Below the pieces are notes generated by a model, which was not told the origin of the DNA, did not search any database, and was given only the letters and a program-made list of their open reading frames with translations. From Anaerolineales bacterium UBA7227 (GTDB lineage Bacteria > Chloroflexota > Anaerolineae > Anaerolineales > Villigracilaceae): a DNA stretch of 5,358 nucleotides. The position numbers were made by a program, and so were the translations under genes. The DNA is taken from NCBI GenBank assembly GCA_002473085.1, contig DKTP01000022.1:8112-13469 (forward strand), given 5' to 3'. How positions within the stretch are numbered: the stretch's first letter is position 1; each line of letters begins with the position of its first letter. This document shows positions 1-4,785 of this stretch, piece after piece.

Positions 1-777
1 GACGCGTCCCGCCGTCCCGAAGCCGACGACCGCGAATTCGGCGTCGTCCAGGTGATATTCCTTGAAGCGGACTTCGCTGGCTTCCACTTCCTGCCAGCGT
101 TTGCCGAGGCGGAAGTTGGCGACTTCCTCGGCGGGCGGGTTGATATAAATGGAAGAAAGGATGCGCCGCTCGCGTCCGATCGCGCCGTTGGTGGCCCACG
201 ACCAATCCTTGCGGACGACCGGTTTCATTTCGGGCATTTCGGCGGGTTCCATCATTTGTCCGATCGAGCCGTCGAGGATCATCATGCAGATCATCCGATA
301 TTTTTCGGCCAGGTCGAACGACAGCCCCATCAGGTCAATCGCCTCCTGCACCGACGCGGGCGCGAGGACGATGCGCGGGTAGTCTCCGTGACCGCCGCCG
401 CGCACGGCCTGGTTGTAGTCCGATTGCGCCGGGGCGATGTTGCCGAGTCCCGGTCCGCCGCGCATCACGTTGACCAGTACCGCCGGGACTTCCGTCCCCG
501 CGATGTAGGAGAGTCCCTCCATCATCAGGCTCACGCCCGGGCTGGAGGAGGTGGACATGACGCGCACGCCCGCGCAGGCCGCGCCGTAGACCATGTTGAT
601 CGCGCCGAGTTCCGATTCGGCCTGCACGAAAGCGCGCCCGAGTTCGGGCATGCGCCGCGAGAGGTATTCAAGGATCTCGGTCTGCGGGGTGATCGGGTAG
701 CCGAAGTAGGCCTCCAGCCCCGCGCGCACCGCCGCTTCCGCGATCGCTTCATTGCCTTTCCATAGTTCTTTGGGCAT
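1..777 (-). CDS. vorB: 2-oxoacid:ferredoxin oxidoreductase alpha subunit (VorB/KorA-like), N-terminal part
   Basis: This is the PYR-domain (alpha) subunit of a thiamine-diphosphate 2-oxoacid:ferredoxin oxidoreductase, which turns a 2-oxoacid plus CoA into acyl-CoA and CO2 and passes electrons to ferredoxin in the cytoplasm. The first 259 residues are visible and the frame is open to the left edge; the family is usually about 350-380 residues, so roughly 100 are missing. Visible family hallmarks are [10 protein letters not shown] (residues 26-35), QAESELGAI (52-60, containing the likely cofactor-activating glutamate) and [13 protein letters not shown] (75-87), followed by a VNVMRGGPG stretch. 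The ATG is chosen because a GGAG lies about 8 nt upstream on the minus strand. It follows the ferredoxin gene by 90 nt in the same direction; the beta and gamma subunits should lie beyond the left edge. The branched-chain (Vor) assignment is favoured over 2-oxoglutarate (Kor) by subunit style and the nearby azlCD genes, but the substrate is inferred. Confidence 0.93.
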   Translation of the reverse strand, partial: MPKELWKGNEAIAEAAVRAGLEAYFGYPITPQTEILEYLSRRMPELGRAFVQAESELGAINMVYGAACAGVRVMSTSSSPGVSLMMEGLSYIAGTEVPAVLVNVMRGGPGLGNIAPAQSDYNQAVRGGGHGDYPRIVLAPASVQEAIDLMGLSFDLAEKYRMICMMILDGSIGQMMEPAEMPEMKPVVRKDWSWATNGAIGRERRILSSIYINPPAEEVANFRLGKRWQEVEASEVRFKEYHLDDAEFAVVGFGTAGRV

Positions 778-867
778 TGATATTCTCCAAGTAGTTTTTC
801 CGCGAGCGCGAAGGCCGCGCAGTCTTTGGATGAAAGGCGGACGCGTCTTCGCGTTCCTGGCGGTTGG

Positions 868-1113
868 TTACGCCGGGGCCGGGACGGCCGCTTTGATCAC
901 CTCGCGGTAGACCGTGATCGCCGCGTCGGGACAGACCAGCGCGCAAACAACACACCCCGTGCAGCCTTCCTTGAAGATGTGCGCGGGGTGGTATCCCTTG
1001 GGCGTCAGACGTGACATATCCAATTCCATCACGCCTTGCGGGCAGGCGCTGACGCAGAGCTCGCAGCCCTTACAGTATGTGTCGCTGACTTCGATCCAGC
1101 CTTTGACTGCCAT
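868..1113 (-). CDS. vorD: 2x[4Fe-4S] ferredoxin subunit of 2-oxoacid oxidoreductase (delta subunit)
   Basis: An 81-residue bacterial-type ferredoxin, the electron-transfer subunit of the adjacent oxidoreductase. Two classical four-cysteine cluster motifs are visible: Cys14, 17, 20 and 24 (CKGCELCVSACP) and Cys51, 54, 57 and 61 (CTGCVVCALVCP), each ending in Cys-Pro, which is the pattern for two [4Fe-4S] clusters. The 26-residue linker between the motifs contains the LTPKGYHPAHI stretch typical of VorD/KorD subunits. The ATG has a strong ribosome-binding site (AAGGAGA, 4-5 nt spacer). It is the first gene of the minus-strand operon and lies 90 nt ahead of vorB. The role as a dedicated subunit, not a free ferredoxin, rests on this context; the cluster chemistry follows from the motifs. 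Confidence 0.93.
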   Translation of the reverse strand: MAVKGWIEVSDTYCKGCELCVSACPQGVMELDMSRLTPKGYHPAHIFKEGCTGCVVCALVCPDAAITVYREVIKAAVPAPA

Positions 1114-1195
1114 TGGGTCTCCTTATGTCGCGCAGTTGGCGTTCTTCGCCGCTGTGACCGCGTGGGAGAACGCCGCTTACGCAGTTTCCGAGAAG

Positions 1196-1225
1196 TTGGA
1201 CAGAAATAGGATGATATGTGTCCAA
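1196..1225. repeat. Inverted repeat TTGGACA-N16-TGTCCAA, possible operator
   Basis: The two 7-bp arms, TTGGACA (1196-1202) and TGTCCAA (1219-1225), are perfect inverted copies whose centres are 23 bp apart, about two helical turns. They lie 82-112 bp upstream of the vorD start codon. This is the spacing expected of a dimeric DNA-binding protein site, but no regulator gene is visible in the region and the arms are short, so chance is possible. Confidence 0.4.
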
Positions 1226-1317
1226 ACCGATTATGTCCGTATCTGCGCTAGACGAGTAGTGCCATGCGTCACAAAGGCGGATGTCAAAGGTCATCCGTTT
1301 GCGGAGGAGATTTTGCG

Positions 1318-1353
1318 CCGATTCCCCTTTTTTCAAACCGAATCCCCATTTTT
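1318..1353 (+). repeat. Imperfect 16-bp tandem direct repeat, 20-bp period
   Basis: CCGATTCCCCTTTTTT (1318-1333) and CCGAATCCCCATTTTT (1338-1353) match at 14 of 16 positions and are offset by 20 bp, close to two turns of the helix. They lie about 75-110 bp before the GTG start of the acyltransferase. They could be paired binding sites for a regulator of the plus-strand operon, or simply a T-rich promoter element. Confidence 0.4.
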
Positions 1354-1427
1354 GGGTTATATCAATTTAACAGCCCCTGCAAGAGGCGTCGGCGCGGAAA
1401 ACCATCATTGGCGTTTTCGGAGTTGAC

Positions 1428-2147
1428 GTGAACGACCGACTCTACCGATTCGTCCGCTGGTGTTTTCAGGAATTGATCTGGGGCGGCGACCTGCTGGGCG
1501 CGGACTACCTGCCCGAACGCGGCCCGGCGGTCTTCGTCTCCAACCACCTCGGCGCGCTCGGACCGATCGCGGTCGGCGCGGCCATCCCGCTTCCGCTCCG
1601 CGCCTGGATCCAGGCCGACATGCTCGATCCGCTCCTCGCCGCGGACTACCTCCGCCGGGACTTTGTCGAACCGCAGTTGCGCGTCCCGCCGCCGTTCAGC
1701 CGTTTCGTCGCGGAGGCCATCTCGAAGATCCATATCCCGCTCCTGCGCGCCGTCGGCGGGATTCCCGTTTATCACACGCCCGAAGGTTCCCTCGAAACCC
1801 TGCGCCTCAGCGTGGACTTGCTGGCGGAAGGAAACGTCATCCTGATCTTTCCCGAAGACCCCGCCCTGCCGATGGACCCTCGCTATCGGATGACGCCCTT
1901 CCAAAAAGGATTTGCCCGCCTGGGCGAACTATACTTTGAGCGTGTTGGAAAGAGCCTATCCTTTTACCCGCTCGCGGTCCACGCCGAATCGTTCACGGTC
2001 CGCGTCGGGAGGCCGGTGCGTTATAATCCCTTCGTCAAACCGGCCGTCGAGCGCGTCCGCATTAAAAACCTGCTCGAGCAAGCCATCCACGAAATGTATT
2101 TGCAAGCCTCGCGCTGCGAGATCGTTCAAATCCCTCTTCCAAACTGA
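1428..2147 (+). CDS. PlsC-family lysophospholipid acyltransferase-like protein with altered active-site motif
   Basis: A 239-residue protein with the layout of the PlsC/LPLAT acyltransferase family, whose members transfer fatty acyl groups to glycerol-3-phosphate or lysophospholipids at the inner membrane face. Visible landmarks are AVFVSNH (34-40) for motif I, GGIPVYHTPEGSLETL (110-125) for the motif II region and LIFPED (139-144) for motif III. The usual motif I is H-x4-D; here His40 is present but residue 45 is Gly, and the usual FPEG reads FPED. The start is GTG with GGAG 5 nt upstream; an ATG start is not available nearby. It ends 2 nt before azlC, so the three genes probably form one operon. 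Whether it is a catalytic acyltransferase or a diverged relative is uncertain. Confidence 0.8.
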   Translation: MNDRLYRFVRWCFQELIWGGDLLGADYLPERGPAVFVSNHLGALGPIAVGAAIPLPLRAWIQADMLDPLLAADYLRRDFVEPQLRVPPPFSRFVAEAISKIHIPLLRAVGGIPVYHTPEGSLETLRLSVDLLAEGNVILIFPEDPALPMDPRYRMTPFQKGFARLGELYFERVGKSLSFYPLAVHAESFTVRVGRPVRYNPFVKPAVERVRIKNLLEQAIHEMYLQASRCEIVQIPLPN

Positions 2148-2149
2148 AT

Positions 2150-2869
2150 ATGAAACCTTCCTCTCACTTCTGGGCGGGAGTTCGCGCTGAACTCCCGCTT
2201 CTCATTGGCGTATTTCCCTTCGGCCTCATCTACGGGGCGCTGGCCCTCAGCGCGGGCATCCCTCCCGCCGCCGCGCAAGCCATGTCGTCCGTCATCTTCG
2301 CGGGTTCGTCGCAATTCGCGTTCGCGCAACTCGTCCACGACGCTACGCCGGCCGTCATCATCTTCCTCGCCATCGCGGTGATCAACCTGCGCCACATGCT
2401 CTACTCCGCCTCGCTCGCGCCGTATTTACACGATCTGTCGCTGCGCTGGAAAATCGTCCTCTCCTATTTGATGACCGACGAAGCCTACGCGGTCGCCATC
2501 CTGAACTACGAACGCGTCGGCGGGACGATGGGCGCGCACTACTACTTCCTCGGCGCGGGACTCGCTCTTTGGTCTGTCTGGCAGGCGAGCGGCGCGCTTG
2601 GACTTTGGCTGGGCGCGGCCCTCCCGACGACTCTGCCCCTCGACTTTGCCCTGCCGCTCACATTCATCGCGATGGTCGTCCCCGTGCTGAAGAAATCCCC
2701 CGCGTTCGCGGCGTCCCTCTCCGCGGGACTCGTCGCGCTGGCGGCGTACTCGCTTCCCTACAAACTCGGTCTCATCCTCGCCGCGCTGACGGGGATCGCG
2801 GTCGGGACCATGCTGGAGAGCCTCCTCGCGCGAGCCTCCAAACCGCGCGACGCGCAGGAGGAACAATGA
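2150..2869 (+). CDS. azlC: AzlC-family branched-chain amino-acid exporter, large subunit
   Basis: A 239-residue polytopic inner-membrane protein, the large component of the two-part AzlCD exporter that expels leucine, isoleucine, valine or close analogues. The length is normal for the family. Family marks are the FPFGLIYG segment (22-29), IFAGSSQF (49-56) and INLRHMLYS (78-86). Hydrophobic segments lie at about residues 15-35, 38-62, 66-88, 130-153, 158-178 and 185-222. It begins 2 nt after the acyltransferase stop with no strong ribosome-binding site, which suggests translational coupling. Its stop overlaps the azlD start (ATGA), the standard arrangement for this pair. Substrate is inferred from the family; some AzlC proteins have other or unknown cargo. 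Confidence 0.93.
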   Translation: MKPSSHFWAGVRAELPLLIGVFPFGLIYGALALSAGIPPAAAQAMSSVIFAGSSQFAFAQLVHDATPAVIIFLAIAVINLRHMLYSASLAPYLHDLSLRWKIVLSYLMTDEAYAVAILNYERVGGTMGAHYYFLGAGLALWSVWQASGALGLWLGAALPTTLPLDFALPLTFIAMVVPVLKKSPAFAASLSAGLVALAAYSLPYKLGLILAALTGIAVGTMLESLLARASKPRDAQEEQ

Positions 2870-3186
2870 ACATCTGGCTGACCATGATCCTGAGCGGCCT
2901 GGCGACCTTCGGGATGCGCTTCTCCTTCGTCTGGCTGATGGGACGCTACGAGGTCCCGGCGGCGATGCGCCGCGCCCTGCATTACGTCCCGATCGCAGTG
3001 TTATCCGCCATCATTTTTCCCGGGTTGTTTCTCCCCGAAGGGCAGTTCGACCTCAGTCTCGGCAACACGCGTCTGCTGGCGGGTCTCGTCGCCATCGCGG
3101 TCGCGGCCTGGACGAAGAACAGCCTGTTGACCATCGTCGCGGGATTCGCGGCCCTGCTGGTTTTGGAGTTCGTCGGCGCTCGTTGA
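2866..3186 (+). CDS. azlD: AzlD-family branched-chain amino-acid exporter, small subunit
   Basis: A 106-residue hydrophobic protein that pairs with AzlC to form the exporter in the inner membrane. It shows the family pattern: an N-terminal segment with TFGMRFSF (14-21), a basic loop with RRALHYVP, a second segment at about 42-55 (VLSAIIFPGLFL), and two closely spaced C-terminal segments at about 70-103. Its ATG overlaps the azlC stop by 4 nt, and a consensus AGGAGG sits at 2856-2861, 4 nt before the start, so it has its own strong initiation signal. The stop codon lies inside the -35 region of the tRNA promoter, and there is no terminator after it, so operon transcripts may read into the tRNA. 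Confidence 0.92.
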   Translation: MNIWLTMILSGLATFGMRFSFVWLMGRYEVPAAMRRALHYVPIAVLSAIIFPGLFLPEGQFDLSLGNTRLLAGLVAIAVAAWTKNSLLTIVAGFAALLVLEFVGAR

Positions 3187-3211
3187 CAAATCCATGCTCA
3201 CATAGTATATT
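3183..3211 (+). promoter_or_regulatory. Sigma-70-type promoter of the tRNA
   Basis: TTGACA (3183-3188), a 17-nt spacer and TATATT (3206-3211) give a near-consensus housekeeping promoter. The expected transcription start is about 3217-3219, ten bases before the mature tRNA 5' end. The -35 box overlaps the azlD stop codon. Confidence 0.8.
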
Positions 3212-3228
3212 TTGCCCGCTCCGTCCAC

Positions 3229-3300
3229 GCCGAGGTAGCTCAGTGGTAGAGCAGGGGACTCATAAGCCCTTGGTCGCGAGTTCAAATCTCGCCCTCGGCA
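3229..3300 (+). tRNA. tRNA with CAU anticodon (elongator Met, or Ile2)
   Basis: A complete cloverleaf can be drawn. The acceptor stem is GCCGAGG/CCTCGGC (7 pairs), the D stem GCTC/GAGC, and the anticodon arm GGGGA-CTCATAA-GCCCT with CAT at 3261-3263. The T arm is GCGAG-TTCAAAT-CTCGC and the discriminator is A at 3300. The anticodon stem has an A-G mismatch next to the loop (3258/3266) and a G-T pair at its far end. CCA is not encoded. The paired first position (G1-C72) rules out an initiator tRNA. A CAU anticodon is used both by elongator Met tRNA and by Ile tRNA whose C34 is changed to lysidine; the CTTGGTCGC stretch resembles bacterial Ile2, so identity is left open. Confidence 0.95.
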
Positions 3301-3309
3301 CACTGTCTT

Positions 3310-3753
3310 ATGGCAAACTCTCTTCCCGCTTTTCTCCCCCTTGCCGAAGCCGCCCGTAAGTACGGGCTGAGCGCGGCGCGCCTGAAAACGATGGTCGAAA
3401 ATGGTACAATTCGCGCCGTCATTATCAAAGGAGAAATTGCTGTGGACGAGAACAGCCTGCCCATCCACAAGGAAGATCTGCCCGAATATAAAAAACACGC
3501 TCATTTAAAGGGGACCACGATTTGGATCAGTGAGGCGGCGAGGAAGTATGGAATTGCAAGCCCGACAATTACTATTTGGGTGCAACGAGGAATTATCGAA
3601 ACTCTCGGACATGAAAAAAATCGTAGGCTAATTGACGAAGCAGATGTTGCTTATTGTGCGGAAGTTTATCGCAAGCGCAAGGGTCAGGGAAAATGGCTTT
3701 TTAATCCAGATGGCACTCCTTACAAACCGAAAACCGTCCCATTAGCGACATAA
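3310..3753 (+). CDS. Tandem helix-turn-helix (MerR/excisionase-type) DNA-binding protein
   Basis: A 147-residue protein with two copies of a MerR/excisionase-like winged helix-turn-helix unit. The first is about residues 9-58 (LPLAEAARKYGLSAARLKTMVENG, then IAVDE) and the second about 71-120 (ISEAARKYGIASPTITIWVQRG, then RRLIDE). The EAARKYG cores start at 13 and 75, a 62-residue period. The C-terminal tail is basic (RKRKGQGK). Each unit matches the pattern 'helix, turn, recognition helix, wing, conserved D/E', so the protein probably binds DNA through two half-sites. It starts 9 nt after the tRNA with no ribosome-binding site, so it may be translated from a nearly leaderless processed tRNA-mRNA transcript; a later start is possible. 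Its second half is clearly less GC-rich than its neighbours. Target and role are unknown; the palindrome 51 bp downstream is a candidate site. Confidence 0.8.
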   Translation: MANSLPAFLPLAEAARKYGLSAARLKTMVENGTIRAVIIKGEIAVDENSLPIHKEDLPEYKKHAHLKGTTIWISEAARKYGIASPTITIWVQRGIIETLGHEKNRRLIDEADVAYCAEVYRKRKGQGKWLFNPDGTPYKPKTVPLAT

Positions 3754-3766
3754 GATTTTCATCTTG

Positions 3767-3792
3767 AGCGACTTTCGAAGGTCGCTTTTTTT
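3767..3792 (+). terminator. Intrinsic terminator after the helix-turn-helix gene
   Basis: AGCGACTT (3767-3774) pairs with AAGGTCGCT-side bases (3779-3786), giving an 8-pair stem with one G-T around a TCGA loop, followed by seven T residues (3786-3792). It lies 13 nt past the stop codon. Confidence 0.9.
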
Positions 3793-3803
3793 ATTTGTAA
3801 ATC

Positions 3804-3829
3804 GCTAGAAGTTATTGATAACTTCTAGC
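3804..3829. repeat. Perfect 12-bp-arm palindrome covering a -35 box, probable operator
   Basis: GCTAGAAGTTAT (3804-3815) and ATAACTTCTAGC (3818-3829) are perfect inverted copies around a 2-nt centre (TG). No T run follows on either side, so it is not an ordinary terminator. The -35 hexamer of the promoter at 3815-3843 lies in its centre, so a bound protein would block that promoter. A recombination or resolution site is the main alternative. Confidence 0.75.
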
Positions 3830-3843
3830 AATGATGCTACACT
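3815..3843 (+). promoter_or_regulatory. Putative promoter of the tRNA-like RNA and small-gene operon
   Basis: TTGATA (3815-3820; 5 of 6 to consensus), 17 nt, then TACACT (3838-3843; 4 of 6). The predicted start near 3850 is about 18 nt before the tRNA-like RNA. The -35 box is in the middle of the perfect palindrome. Confidence 0.55.
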
Positions 3844-3867
3844 CCCGCCCATCAGCGCTTTGACAGC

Positions 3868-3989
3868 GGAGAGATGGCGTAAAGGAGGCGCGCCCCGACG
3901 AGAGGGGTGGCGGGAAATGCTAAATCGGCGGAATAAAAACTGTCGGAGAAATACCCGTCACGCAGGTTCGATTCCTGCGCTCTCCACCA
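3868..3989 (+). ncRNA. Atypical tRNA-like RNA with long variable arm and encoded CCA
   Basis: A 122-nt tRNA-like fold. GGAGAG (3868-3873) pairs with CTCTCC (3980-3985), followed by A and an encoded CCA (3987-3989). The T arm is standard, CGCAGG-TTCGATT-CCTGCG (3961-3979), so acceptor plus T stem total 12 pairs as in normal tRNAs. TG then GCG (3877-3879) and CGC (3889-3891) form a D stem of class II (Leu/Ser) style. Next is CCCC-GACGAGA-GGGG (3893-3907), a 4-5-pair stem with a 7-nt loop; its centre reads CGA, but the invariant T33 is A. The rest is a 7-pair arm, TGGCGGG (3908-3914) with CCCGTCA (3954-3960), enclosing a smaller hairpin (TCGGC/GTCGG). A normal class II variable arm is about 13-23 nt; this is about 53. 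It may be a diverged tRNA, a pseudo-tRNA, or a tRNA mimic in an mRNA leader. Confidence 0.65.
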
Positions 3990-3996
3990 AAAAATT

Positions 3997-4028
3997 GCGC
4001 CCTGGAGCGAGGTGACGCCCCAGGGCGC
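3997..4028 (+). other. Strong GC-rich hairpin after the tRNA-like RNA
   Basis: GCGCCCTGG (3997-4005) and CCAGGGCGC (4020-4028) form a perfect 9-bp stem, with a further GCG/CGC (4007-4009/4016-4018) inside the loop. No T run follows, so it is not a classical terminator. It could be a processing or stability element, or the first domain of the leader that ends at the next terminator. Confidence 0.65.
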
Positions 4029-4031
4029 GGC

Positions 4032-4099
4032 CGGTGCAGTACCACCGACGAGATGATTATAACATCCCGCCGAGCAAGTCACCGGTGGGATGCTTTTTT
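4032..4099 (+). promoter_or_regulatory. Putative attenuator with competing stems and an intrinsic terminator
   Basis: CGGTG (4032-4036) pairs with CACCG (4043-4047) around a CAGTAC loop. CATCCCGCCG (4063-4072) pairs with CGGTGGGATG (4083-4092), one G-T pair, followed by C and six T (4094-4099): a good intrinsic terminator. CCACCG (4042-4047) can instead pair with CGGTGG (4083-4088) in the terminator's 3' arm, giving a mutually exclusive anti-terminator. The terminator ends 24 nt before the ATG of the first small gene, with the ribosome-binding site between them, which is typical of transcription attenuation. The terminator itself is well supported; the switch is inferred. Confidence 0.6.
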
Positions 4100-4123
4100 A
4101 AAATCTGAAAGGAGACCAGATCT

Positions 4124-4360
4124 ATGCAACGATTTCGACGGCTCAAACGTCGCGGGATCCCGCCCCAGCCTGCGCGTCCGTGCATCATCGTCTCGGACGA
4201 TGGAGCGTTTTGGCGGCTGAACGGCAACGGCATTCTCGAACGCGCCAACCAGCCTGACCGTTTCCCGTCTCACGTTGCGGCGGACAAAGCCATCTGGAAA
4301 ACGATCGAGGCTTGGGGAAAAAACCATTCCGGTATCCGCTTTCAAAAGAAGGACATATAA
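4124..4360 (+). CDS. Hypothetical 78-aa protein
   Basis: I do not recognise a family. The 78-residue product has a basic N-terminus (RFRRLKRRG, 3-11), then a beta-strand-like CIIVSDDGAFWRLNGNG core (20-36) and a helical stretch with HVAADKAIWKTIEAWGKN (50-67), so it reads like a small folded soluble protein. The start is well fixed: AAAGGAG lies 9 nt upstream of the ATG. It is the first of four same-strand genes and sits directly behind the attenuator-like terminator. The next gene starts 2 nt after its TAA. Codon use resembles the surrounding GC-rich genes. Confidence 0.7.
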   Translation: MQRFRRLKRRGIPPQPARPCIIVSDDGAFWRLNGNGILERANQPDRFPSHVAADKAIWKTIEAWGKNHSGIRFQKKDI

Positions 4361-4362
4361 CC

Positions 4363-4494
4363 ATGATCCGCGTCACTGACCACGCTCTAGCGACCGTTAT
4401 CGACGCGGCGCTCGCGGGTTGGCTGCTCGCTGCCTGGTACGGCATGAACACCGTACAGAGAATTTACGCTCGCTTCCCCCCGCCATTTCCCTGA
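4363..4494 (+). CDS. 43-aa single-span membrane peptide
   Basis: A 43-residue peptide with one likely membrane segment (VIDAALAGWLLAAWYG, about 12-27), flanked by a short N-terminus and a basic, proline-rich tail (RIYARFPPPFP). A ribosome-binding site (GAAGGAC) lies 8-9 nt before the ATG. Its reading frame is also open from 4312 upstream, but that start would overlap the previous gene and lacks a signal, so 4363 is preferred. Its TGA shares one base with the next start (TGATG), so the two are probably translationally coupled. No family recognised; small size and coupling to a second membrane protein suggest partner subunits. Confidence 0.6.
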   Translation: MIRVTDHALATVIDAALAGWLLAAWYGMNTVQRIYARFPPPFP

Positions 4495-4772
4495 TGGCGT
4501 TGCAGGGCGCTTTGATCCTGATACAGGTATCCTGGCTGACAGTCGTATTCCTGTATGCCGGGGAACTGGTCTGGGGTGGGATGGCCGTGGGCGGGATATT
4601 CGTCGGTGGCGCTTCCTGGCTGGCTGTGCGTTTCCAATCCTGGGAATACAGTGAACCGATCTTCCGTCTGCTGCCTCCCCTCTTGTTTGCCGTGCTGCTG
4701 ATCTACGAAACCATCCGCCTGCGCTCTGCCCGACGCGGACAGATCCAACAAATCCCATCCGAGGAAGGATGA
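4494..4772 (+). CDS. 92-aa three-span membrane protein of unknown function
   Basis: A 92-residue hydrophobic protein with likely membrane segments at about residues 5-22, 25-45 (glycine-rich, GGMAVGGIFVGG) and 56-74 (IFRLLPPLLFAVLLIYETI), and a short charged tail (RLRSARRGQ to SEEG). The ATG at 4494 is chosen because it overlaps the previous TGA in a TGATG coupling arrangement; an in-frame ATG at 4419 lies inside the previous gene and would add a non-hydrophobic extension of 25 residues. Size and topology are similar to small holin-like or accessory membrane proteins, but there is no motif to support a specific call. It may act with the 43-aa membrane peptide. Confidence 0.65.
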   Translation: MALQGALILIQVSWLTVVFLYAGELVWGGMAVGGIFVGGASWLAVRFQSWEYSEPIFRLLPPLLFAVLLIYETIRLRSARRGQIQQIPSEEG

Positions 4773-4785
4773 TCAAACAAAACAC

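Larger units (their letters stand above)
1114..1427. promoter_or_regulatory. Divergent intergenic region between vorDB and the acyltransferase-azlCD operon
   Basis: This 314-bp stretch holds no convincing gene; the open frames crossing it are extensions of shadows of vorD. It must carry the start signals for both operons. I find no clean -35/-10 pair for either direction. On the minus strand a TTGACA starts near 1285 but has no good -10 at 17 nt; on the plus strand the AT-rich TTATATCAATTTAA near 1357-1370 is a possible -10 zone. It also holds an inverted repeat (1196-1225), two copies of CAAACCGA (1223-1230 and 1334-1341) and an imperfect direct repeat (1318-1353). Confidence 0.6.

Noticed and set aside
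52..765. A 237-codon plus-strand open frame
   Set aside because: It is the antisense shadow of vorB; its composition (very rich in His, Arg and Gly) is what GC-rich antisense frames give.
914..1426. A 170-codon plus-strand open frame
   Set aside because: It is antisense to the clearly real ferredoxin gene and then runs through the intergenic region; its sequence has no protein-like features and no good ribosome-binding site.
2426..2866. A 146-codon minus-strand open frame over azlC
   Set aside because: Antisense shadow of azlC with an Arg/Glu/Gly-rich, non-hydrophobic composition and no independent support.
3868..3989. Selenocysteine tRNA or tmRNA
   Set aside because: There is no TCA anticodon in a loop and the acceptor/T stack is 12, not 13 pairs, against tRNA-Sec. 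The molecule is far too short for tmRNA and has no tag reading frame or matching 5' half.
4035..4063. A promoter with TATAAC at 4058-4063 for the small-gene operon
   Set aside because: The -35 position reads TGCAGT, a poor match, and any transcript would start inside or just ahead of the terminator stem.
3852..4082. A 76-codon minus-strand open frame containing WWRAQESNLR
   Set aside because: This peptide style is the known artefact of translating the antisense of tRNA 3' ends; the frame lies over the tRNA-like RNA and its hairpins.
3997..4099. T-box riboswitch
   Set aside because: Tempting because of the terminator and tRNA context, but the conserved T-box sequence (TGGNACC type) is absent; the nearest string is GCAGTACCACCG, which does not fit.
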